Assembly (NCBI GenBank): GCA_016808115.1
Contig: JAEQBH010002939.1
Span: forward strand, 1-64,000
DNA: 64,000 nucleotides
Direction of reading: 5' to 3'
Source: Tetrastigma voinierianum
Taxonomy: Eukaryota; Streptophyta; Magnoliopsida; Vitales; Vitaceae
Shown one piece after another: positions 57,561-64,000 of this stretch. How positions within the stretch are numbered: the first letter of the stretch is position 1; every line of letters starts with the position of its first letter. The notes beneath the pieces are model-generated. The model was not told where the DNA came from, made no database searches, and saw only the letters and a program-made list of their open reading frames with translations. The position numbers and the translations under genes are program-made.

Positions 57561-57679
57561 CGCAAGGTACTCACAGGCGTTAGTCCTCTGGTCGAGGTCT
57601 TCAGGAGGCTATCGCAGCTGCGAAGGCATCTGGCCTGAATCCTCCTCGTCCGCTGCATGTGTCCGACCCGGATCCGAAG

Positions 57680-57930
57680 ACGAACTTTTTTTCAAGAGAA
57701 CTCAGACCTTTAAGGTATAGGATCATTTTCTCACCTTTGGCCTGGTAGGTGTCTTCTATCTGATTTACTACCAATTAGGAGTCGCTGCATACCTCGAGCT
57801 GGTCAACTTCCATGGTCGGGCCAGCTCGAGTCCTCGCATGACTCCGCCCACCCGCCGCTTGTCGGGAGGTTCGGGAACCCAAACCTAAGTGCATATCTGA
57901 CATCTCATTCCTTCCGGAGGTCGGATTAGT
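57680..57930 (-). pseudogene. Archaeal-type second RNase H (aRNH) of the Tat-lineage element
   Basis: On the minus strand GAGVGLIRPPEG (near 57,950-57,915), YALRFGFPN (near 57,900-57,870), VDQLEVCSDS (near 57,810-57,780) and LVVNQIEDTYQAKGEKM (57,778-57,730) follow one another with frame changes. This is the additional RNase H placed between the retroviral-type RNase H and integrase in Tat-lineage elements, and the main support for that assignment. The core E.V.SDS.LVVNQ is well kept apart from one stop. Confidence 0.8.
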
Positions 57931-58350
57931 CCTACTCCGCTCCCTCGAGAGTCAAGCGCCTTGCCTCACGATACCTTCCGCATCTGAGGTCAAAGGCTGC
58001 AGGCGCATTCTCAAGCAGGGCTCTACCGAGGAACTCCATGATGAAATCCACTAAGACCGCCTTTATTGCAATTTCTTTACGATATCCATGTCGAACTCGC
58101 TTAACTCTATGGCCCACTTCATCAACCTTCCTGAGGTCTCTGGCTCAGGTAAAGACTTGCTCACTCGTACTATGTCGGACTCCACCGCATGAGCTCGGTG
58201 GCGGAGTTTTCAGCTACTAAGCACTAAAGCCGTGATCGCTCCATCCCTGCACCTCCTCCTCCGCTCCTCTCAGAGCCCTACCGCACAAGACGCGATGTCA
58301 GACCAGCTCCTCGTCTCTCGATAAGGATGCATACTGGTCGAGAAACTGGA
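57931..58350 (-). pseudogene. RNase H of the Tat-lineage element (degenerate)
   Basis: On the minus strand, SPFEGA followed by a 'YVVSG.A' equivalent (near 58,400-58,350), a GAEERYTPMEK-like region shifted near 58,270, 'LRRPETSGRLVKWAIELSEFD' in broken frames near 58,150-58,085, and VDFIMEFL near 58,045-58,022. These match the connection and first RNase H of Tat polyproteins. Confidence 0.7.
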
Positions 58351-59240
58351 ACTCCGCTATACGTAGTAAGGAGCCCCTTCAAAGGGGCTTACCAGAATGG
58401 GAGGAGAGCTCAAGTACATCTTCACGCCGAGAACGCTTCGCAATTGTATCCCATCAAAAGCTTTTTAGAACTCAGCAAGGGTCGACATTTATCGCTAGCC
58501 TCGATACAAATCCACAGCGCTATCCTTTCCCGTCGCACGCTGACCTCCTTTATGTTCGCTGGGCGGCAAGATGTCAAGCACGTACCTTTATTTTGTCTGG
58601 ATTTGCCTCGATTCCTCGGTTATTGACTATGAAACCTAAGAATTTTCCTGCTAACACTCCGAAGGCACATTTGGTTGGATTCAACTTCATGTTGCATCTC
58701 AAAGATCCGAACGCCCGATGCATGAGCCATGCGGGAGCTCTACTGCGGGTTGACTTTACCAACATGTCATCTATATACACCTCCATGGATGTTCCTATTT
58801 ACTGAACATCCTGCTTACTAAATTTCAATAAGTAAACCGCTTCGGAGTCTAAAGGGCATAACACGATACAATAGGTTCTCGAAATTTCTCGTGATCTAAT
58901 CCAGGTTCTTCGGGTCATCTAGATCCGCGCCGATCCGTTGTACCGAGAAAGCATCCATAAAACTGGTGGAGTTCTATGGCTCTAGCTTCGTGGGCATCTA
59001 CAATGAGGTCGATTTCCAGGCGTAGGAAACTATCCTTCGGGCATGCCCATCGACATCGCTGAAGTCGATGCAAAGCTCCACTTGTCGCTCGGGCTTCGAC
59101 GAAAGCACGATGTCAGCCAACCATTCAGATATTCCACCTCGATTGCCCCCGCCTCGAGGAGCTCACATCTCCCGCCGATCGCTACTTCTTCTCGAGCGGC
59201 CTTCTTTGCTGACTGTCAAGGATGGACTGACGTTAGCCTA
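58351..59240 (-). pseudogene. Reverse transcriptase of the Tat-lineage element (degenerate)
   Basis: On the minus strand: EVAIGGRCELLEAGAIEVEY (near 59,195-59,130) opens the domain. 'GKWRLCVDF.D' is shifted near 59,080, and 'YRVMPF' lies near 58,875-58,858. MEVYIDDMLVKSTR (58,786-58,745) contains the catalytic YIDD. MKLNPTKCAFGVLAGKFLGF (58,690-58,631) and VNNRGIEANPDKIK follow in the same intact frame. KCRPLL near 58,480 leads to the RNase H connection. The segment 58,574-58,786 is the best preserved coding stretch of the element. Confidence 0.9.
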
Positions 59241-59900
59241 TGAGTGATTATCGCGGGTCAATTTCTCCCATATTATTCGCCTCATGCGTAAGACGCCTTT
59301 GTTCTCGTCTCGCGAAATGGGTAAGGAGGCTTCTGGGCGTCTTCCGCAGTTTGGAACCGACAGAAGTAGGTGTTCAGTGGTCACGTCCAATCCAGACAGT
59401 TCCAGCCTCTTCCGAGGCTCAGTCGTGTCACTCCCTGCCGCAGCGATGTCGAGCTCGGCCCGGTATATGTTATCGACCTTTTGCTTCACTGATGTCGAGT
59501 AACACCCTCGGCCACACGTCGTTCTCGAACCATTCCTACTCCGCCAAACAGGAAACTTGATCATCATGTGGTGTTTTGAGGGAACGGCTCTTATTGTATC
59601 GAGAGAGGGTCCGCTTAACAACATATTATGGGGCGGGATGGGGCGTCTATAACGAGGAATCTCGCCGTCGTCCTCGCCGATACGGGGGTCTCCAAAGTGA
59701 GCACTAGTTGTATCGGGAGCCCAAGGGTAACACTTTTTCTCCGTGAGAATCCTCAGGCGGGTGTGTCGGGCCGGCCCTGCGCCTTCTCTTCGATGTCCAT
59801 TTTATCGAAGGCCAAGGCGAAGATGATGTCGGCTGAACTCCCGTTATCGACTAGGACCCGATGGACCGTTTTGTTAGCCACAACTCGCCTCTATTACCAA
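59241..59900 (-). pseudogene. Protease region of the Tat-lineage element (degenerate)
   Basis: On the minus strand, SSADIIFA-type sequence (near 59,845-59,820; family 'DNGSSADI'), FDKMDIEEKAQG (near 59,815-59,780), and a frame with GPSLDTIRAVPSKHHMMIKF (59,612-59,553; family 'GRPTLNTIRAVPSTYHM.IKFP') are readable. The rest to 59,240 is the spacer before RT. At least one frameshift lies between the two main blocks. Confidence 0.8.
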
Positions 59901-61350
59901 ATGGCCACACTGGGTGCCGGCATCCCTCCAGTCGAGTCAAAGAATGTTACACAGTGTCGAGCCGAGGGCGCTGGGATTAACCACTGCATTTCCACACCTC
60001 TCCGACCGATGCCGCAGACGGGCCTTCCTAGCCGAAATGATTCTCACCTCCCGCAAATCCTCCCGAGATCACACGGATTTCCTAAGGGCCGCTGATACCG
60101 AATTGTCACCCGGGCCGAGGCTGGGCGGTGGTGGCCGCCGAGCCCGAGCCCGATTCGAGCCCCGATCTTCGGGATATGAAGCTGGAGATACCCACCGAAT
60201 TAAATATTCTATTTCTTTCTCGAGCCAGATGCACATTCGCGATGCCCGTAGCCCCTATGGAACCATGATATCTAGTGTTATCTCTTTTGGCGGTGCGACC
60301 TCATGTGCAGGTTGCCACCTTAGAAAGCTTGTTTGTGTTATGCCCATTGCAAGACTTGCGATCTTTACTTGTGCGTCGGGGGTAAACCGTTGAGGTGAAT
60401 ATTGTTGTCGCCGATCAGACTGTGGTGGACCCAAGCGATCTCTGAGGTTTCCTCGTCTTTTCGGGGACCGTTCACTGTCTTTCTTTGGGGACCTCTCACG
60501 ATCTCGTTGTCTTTTTGGGCTTCTTCCCTGTCGCTTGTCAGTCCCGCTTTTCTCCTTATGGGTTGAAGAGCTTGCTTTCTTAGATATAAGGGCTTCTTCG
60601 CCGTTAATGTACTTCTCCGCTTTAGCAAGTACCTCGGCCATGGTTGCTTGAGGATTCTTTAAGATGGAGAACATCAAATCTTTTGGCGCAATCTAGCCCC
60701 TTGTGGTGCAATGATGCGAACTTCTGTCGGGTATATCTACCTTTAGGGCTGGCATTAAACCTTTGGGCCTTAAGACCTCGGGCTTTGCTTTGCGAGCTTT
60801 GGCTTTATGTCGATAGATGATAACTTTCGGTTTCCTGTATGTTCTAGCTCAATGAAGTAGGAAAGCGAGCGTAATGAAACTCTCTGAATGAGAGATCGAT
60901 GATGGTGGGAAGTAGATTGAACCATGCGACACTTCGGTCCTTTTAGCGTGATAGTAGAAATACGCAGTGCGAGGTCGATACCCATGTGGCTCATTGATTC
61001 TTATAAGTGTTGAGATGGTCAACGGGGTCTTTGGCACCATCGAACACTTCTATTTGCGGCATTATGAACTTCACTGGAAGGGGAAAGTGGAGCACATCGG
61101 CCATGAAGCGACTCGATCTGCACAGGTATCCATCGGTCAGGGGCCGCGCTTTGGCGACTTCCATCATGTCATTTGAGCTCTTGTTGGATACCTTTGAACC
61201 TCTGCTCCCATGATCGTTCCTCCGTTCCTTACTGACGGGGGTGTAGTTCCTCGTTTCGCAGTGCCCCCCCAGTGTTGCTTCGTTGCCCTCTCTCCAGGGG
61301 TTAGGTGTGGTCACATTGCCCCTGTTTCGATTTGGATGCCGCCTCACTTT
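59901..61350 (-). pseudogene. gag: gag of the Tat-lineage element (degenerate)
   Basis: The N-terminal open stretch (61,347-60,991) reads to ARPLTDGYLCR and LPVKFIMPQIEVFDGAKDP then VDHLNTYKNQ, the classic Tat gag core ('P..F..P....YDGT.DP.DHL..y'). The middle is broken (60,990-60,680). The C-terminal stretch (60,677-60,255) reads FSILKNPQATMAEVLAKAEK and YINGEEALISKK, then a very basic RSPKRQRDRERSPKK tail. No CCHC knuckle is seen, as is usual in this lineage. Confidence 0.85.
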
Positions 61351-61659
61351 TCGGGAATCTTGGGGTGTGGATTTTCTGGGTGATGTTATGGCCTTCTTGA
61401 GTTTGTCACGCCTCCCGCGGGCGTTGCATCTATCTGGTGAGTTATTCTAACTCTCCTATCAGGCGTTGGTTGGTGAGGCGGAGTGCCTCCACCTCATCCT
61501 TGTTGGTACATTGTTTCATGTAGGGTCGGCTCTTTCGATCTCTGGTTAGTCTTTGCATCCTCAGACGATTGGTGTTGCTCACCTTTGTTCGGTTAATCTG
61601 TCAATGATTGAGAGATTAGCTTTATTTGTAAAGGTATCGTTCAGCAGACGTATGTATTG
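61351..61659 (-). mobile_element. Leader of the Tat-lineage element
   Basis: Short stretch between the 5' LTR and gag. The bases after the LTR (atacatacgtctgctg on minus) do not match a primer tRNA that I recognise. Confidence 0.4.
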
Positions 61660-62330
61660 ATGATGCCTTTTCAATTGGGCCAAGTACGGAGCGAGTTAAG
61701 TGCGTTGGTAGGATCTGCAGGCTATCATTTGGTCGGTCCATTGTTGTAATCGGAACTCCTCTACAAAAACGAGAAAGGAAGAGGGTCGGAGGGGGCTTCG
61801 CCCGTGGCCGCTCTGATGCCTAAGTCCAGTTCTTTCTGAGAAAAAAGATAGGCGCAGAGGCGAATGTTTTTTGCGTACCTTTCAGGGGTGGCACGATATA
61901 TACGTATGTTTTCCCAATTGGATGGTAGTAGGATTAACTTTCCCATTGGATGGGATGTTTTACTGCGGCTTTATCGATATCGGATTTAATAAGGAATATT
62001 GAAGGAAGCCGGTTTGTGAATTATCCTTCTCCTTATTGGTGAGATCCGGTTTGATGCGGGATAAAATTTATTTATTGTAGTGTATCCACATTTTCCTTCT
62101 TTGGTGAGATTTAGTTGGTTATAGGATTAGATATTTATTGGGGATTATCCTACATATATTGGCGAATTTAATCGGTTGCGGAATGTGAGCCGTTATCCAT
62201 GTTATCGGCCTTTGGGCGCGGTATTTTCGTTTTGGGAGTACGGAGCCGGTGGCTTGGAGTGTTTTTGCGGGCTTGCCCTCTTCTTTGGGCTGGCTAGTGG
62301 GCGTAATGCGGCTATTTCTCATACTATCAT
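61660..62330 (-). mobile_element. 5' LTR of the Tat-lineage element
   Basis: About 670 bp. On the minus strand it starts tgatagtatgagaaatag and ends near aaaaggcatca. It aligns with 40,574-41,264. The outer flank (catttacaaaatatttttaac) continues unit B of the duplicated host locus. Confidence 0.8.
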
Positions 62331-62584
62331 TTACAAAATATTTTTAACAAAAAACAAAAAAAAAAAAAAAATGGAGAAATTGGTAAAATGGTGTTGAGTA
62401 GATTTGCATACCTAAAAAAGAAGTGCATGAATGATACTGAAGAGAAACGCGGAAACGCCAGCTGTGAATGTGAAGTTTGACACATTTTACTTGACATCAC
62501 ACTCTCTCTTGACATCACTTGATAGCATCACACCCATGCATGTATAATGTGTATATATTATATATTTGTTTTACATAAATATTG

Positions 62585-62647
62585 ATTTTCGTTTATAAAA
62601 TATAAAAACTATGTTTCGATTAATCTATCAAAAAATTAAAAAAAAAA

Positions 62648-62707
<60 letters not shown>

Positions 62708-63164
62708 GATTTTCATTTATACGATTTATGACTTTTTCACTTTTATTTCAAATGCTTTTTATTTTTATATATTATAATTTCTTTGAATTGATTTCTTTTT
62801 CTATTTAAATTGTTGGCTTGAATGTGATGGATTAAAAAAAATCATGATTAAATATATAATCTCATGTGTTTCATATAATATTTATGGATATATTATAAAT
62901 ACATAAGAATTATAAGACTACAAATAAGTAGATTATATTTATTTTTTATTTTTATATTTTTAATTATATTTATAATAATTATTATAATTTAAACTTTAAT
63001 ATATGATTATGAAATTATAAATTTATTTTTTAATTATAGTTAACCGAAAAACTGATATATAATTAATCGAACAAATTATTAGGTTTTTAGTTTATATAAA
63101 TAATGAAACAAAGTCCAAATTTTTATTTTTTTTAATGCGATTCAATTAATCGAATGTTGCATAT

Positions 63165-63170
<6 letters not shown>
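62585..63170. mobile_element. AT-rich MITE-like element, copy 2 (inverted relative to copy 1)
   Basis: Read on the plus strand it matches the reverse complement of 5,782-6,816: 'atttcgattaa.c' region, 'aatcatgattaaattatata', 'atctcatgtatttcatat', 'aactttaatata', 'gtttatataaataa' and the end 'ttaatcgaa.g.tgc'. It is shorter (about 0.6 kb) through internal deletion and carries an (AT)n expansion at 62,651-62,703. Confidence 0.6.
62651..62703. repeat. (TA)n microsatellite
   Basis: A TA dinucleotide run of about 53 bp within the MITE-like copy 2. Confidence 0.95.

Positions 63171-63171
<1 letters not shown>

Positions 63172-63219
<48 letters not shown>
63172..63219. repeat. (TA)n microsatellite
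   Basis: A TA dinucleotide run of about 48 bp abutting the end of MITE-like copy 2, which may hide its target duplication. Confidence 0.95.
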
Positions 63220-63222
<3 letters not shown>

Positions 63223-63429
63223 GCACAGACTTTCAGAGTTCAAATTGGAAAAGAAATTAAGGGACAAAAGTATTTCATCGGATTCTCCTTCGTGCTTCCA
63301 GCATATTAGTTTTTTTTTAGTGGTATTTTTGGAAAATATTTATTTTTCAAATATGGAAATTAGAAAATTATTTTTTAAGTCTATTAAATGACAGGTTCAA
63401 ATTGAATTTTAAAGGAGGGTAGAGAGTAA

Positions 63430-63720
63430 GAGTCAGGTGGGCCATTAAAGATTCGAGTGGCACTATTAAGATGGCTACTTGTAAATTTGTATTTTAGCTT
63501 ATAAGTATAATGGTTTTTTAAACTTAGAAATTGAAGGTGATTCAAAAATAGTAATATACTATTTTAATAAAAGGACCGATGTCCCGAATTTTATTAGGGT
63601 ATTAATGGAGAAAATTTGGAAATTATAACAGAATCTAATTATTTATAGTTGTCATCGTGTGTATAGATAAGCAATTGGTGTGGATTATGCAGTCGATAAA
63701 GTAATTAACGGTGAAATTCA
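63430..63720 (+). pseudogene. RNase H-like (RVT_3) domain fragment
   Basis: One frame reads GFLNLEIEGDSKIVIYYFNK near 63,512-63,570, then RTDVPNFIRVLMEKIWKL, a stop, and NLIIYSCHRVYR near 63,630-63,665. The E-x-E-GDS...VI core followed by an H-x-(Y/F)-R-x-x-N-like block is the RVT_3 RNase H pattern found in plant LINE-type retrotransposons and related gene fragments. Sequence upstream of 63,480 is weaker. No RT is adjacent, so this is a detached remnant. Confidence 0.6.
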
Positions 63721-64000
63721 GTTCGTCTACACAAATTAAGCCACTGTTAGTTGTTAATTTATTAGCGCAAGAAATCAGTGCTCAATTTAGGCTCAACACA
63801 TACTGGTTACATCGAGCTACTATATTTTGGCACGGCAGATGTTGGCTATTATAGTCGACTTGCAGATCGTTCGAGGTTGTCACCTCTAATTGATAATATT
63901 GATTCAACTATTTGGTGGTCAAGCTTGACAACTATTTGTAGTTTCCTTTCATTAAAAAAAAAATTGTATTTAAAGATAAATTATTAGGTTTTTGTTGCAC
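63721..64000. other. No gene recognised
   Basis: End of the window. A plus-strand open stretch at 63,778-63,987 has no recognised homology. Confidence 0.4.

Larger units (their letters stand above)
40574..62330 (-). mobile_element. Tat-lineage Ty3/Gypsy element, nearly complete, hosting an Athila-type insertion
   Basis: On the minus strand the order is 5' LTR (61,660-62,330), gag, protease, RT, RNase H, second (archaeal-type) RNase H, integrase, a long 3' region with a tandem array, and 3' LTR (40,574-41,264). The second RNase H and the long repeat-bearing 3' region are hallmarks of the Tat lineage. It sits in the duplicated locus with attt shared at both edges; the uninterrupted site is visible in the sister duplicate. 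Without the 9.8-kb Athila-type insertion the element is about 11.9 kb. Coding parts have many frameshifts. Confidence 0.85.

Overview
This is a stretch of plant nuclear chromosome, almost certainly a flowering plant, made up mostly of nested, decaying LTR retrotransposons. The evidence is the set of elements present: a Tekay/Del-type chromovirus primed by initiator tRNA-Met, a Ty1/Copia element with the tggtatcagagc primer site, an Athila-type element with a tRNA-Asp-like primer site, and a Tat-lineage element carrying two RNase H domains. I found no intact protein-coding gene, rRNA or functional tRNA. Every coding stretch is broken by frameshifts or stops, so the coding entries are pseudogenes or retroelement remnants and domain limits are approximate.

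Layout. 1-11.9 kb: the end of a Gypsy LTR (1-994), a candidate minus-strand LTR (1.67-3.85 kb), two related minus-strand gene fragments that may be kelch/F-box-like (4.6-5.6 and 10.4-11.3 kb), an AT-rich MITE-like element (5.8-6.8 kb), a tRNA-derived SINE-like unit (8.85 kb) and a 361-bp tandem duplication (9.3-10.05 kb). 11.9-23.2 kb: a solo Gypsy LTR with a perfect 5-bp target duplication (CTATT), split by a full-length Gypsy element of the same family (13,418-22,954) that has its own near-perfect target duplication. 23.2-26.6 kb: a Copia RNase H fragment and an AT-rich tandem array with a unit of about 300 bp. 26.6-32.3 kb: a Copia element lacking its 3' LTR, whose reverse transcriptase is split by an Athila-type LTR flanked by a 29-bp direct repeat. 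32.6-37.7 kb: two related Gypsy LTRs facing each other. 37.7-40.6 kb: short-motif arrays and a duplicated AT-rich locus.

40.6-62.3 kb is one 21.8-kb nest. The outer element is a minus-strand Tat-lineage element with both LTRs, gag, protease, RT, two RNase H domains and integrase, plus a 3' tandem array with a unit of about 106 bp. Inside that array sits a complete minus-strand Athila-type element (45,475-55,295) with its own target duplication. The Athila-type element keeps gag and protease, shows no recognisable RT or integrase, and holds a GC-rich, TATA-preceded block that I cannot assign. 62.3-64 kb: resumed host sequence, a second inverted copy of the MITE-like family, and an RNase H-like (RVT_3) fragment.

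The relative order of events can be read from the nesting: outer solo LTR before inner Tekay element; duplication of the 39-40.6 kb locus before Tat insertion; formation of the Tat 3' array before Athila insertion; Copia before the Athila-type LTR that splits it. Divergence is dominated by small indels while CpG-rich stretches persist, so some frameshifts could be consensus errors of the assembly rather than real mutations.
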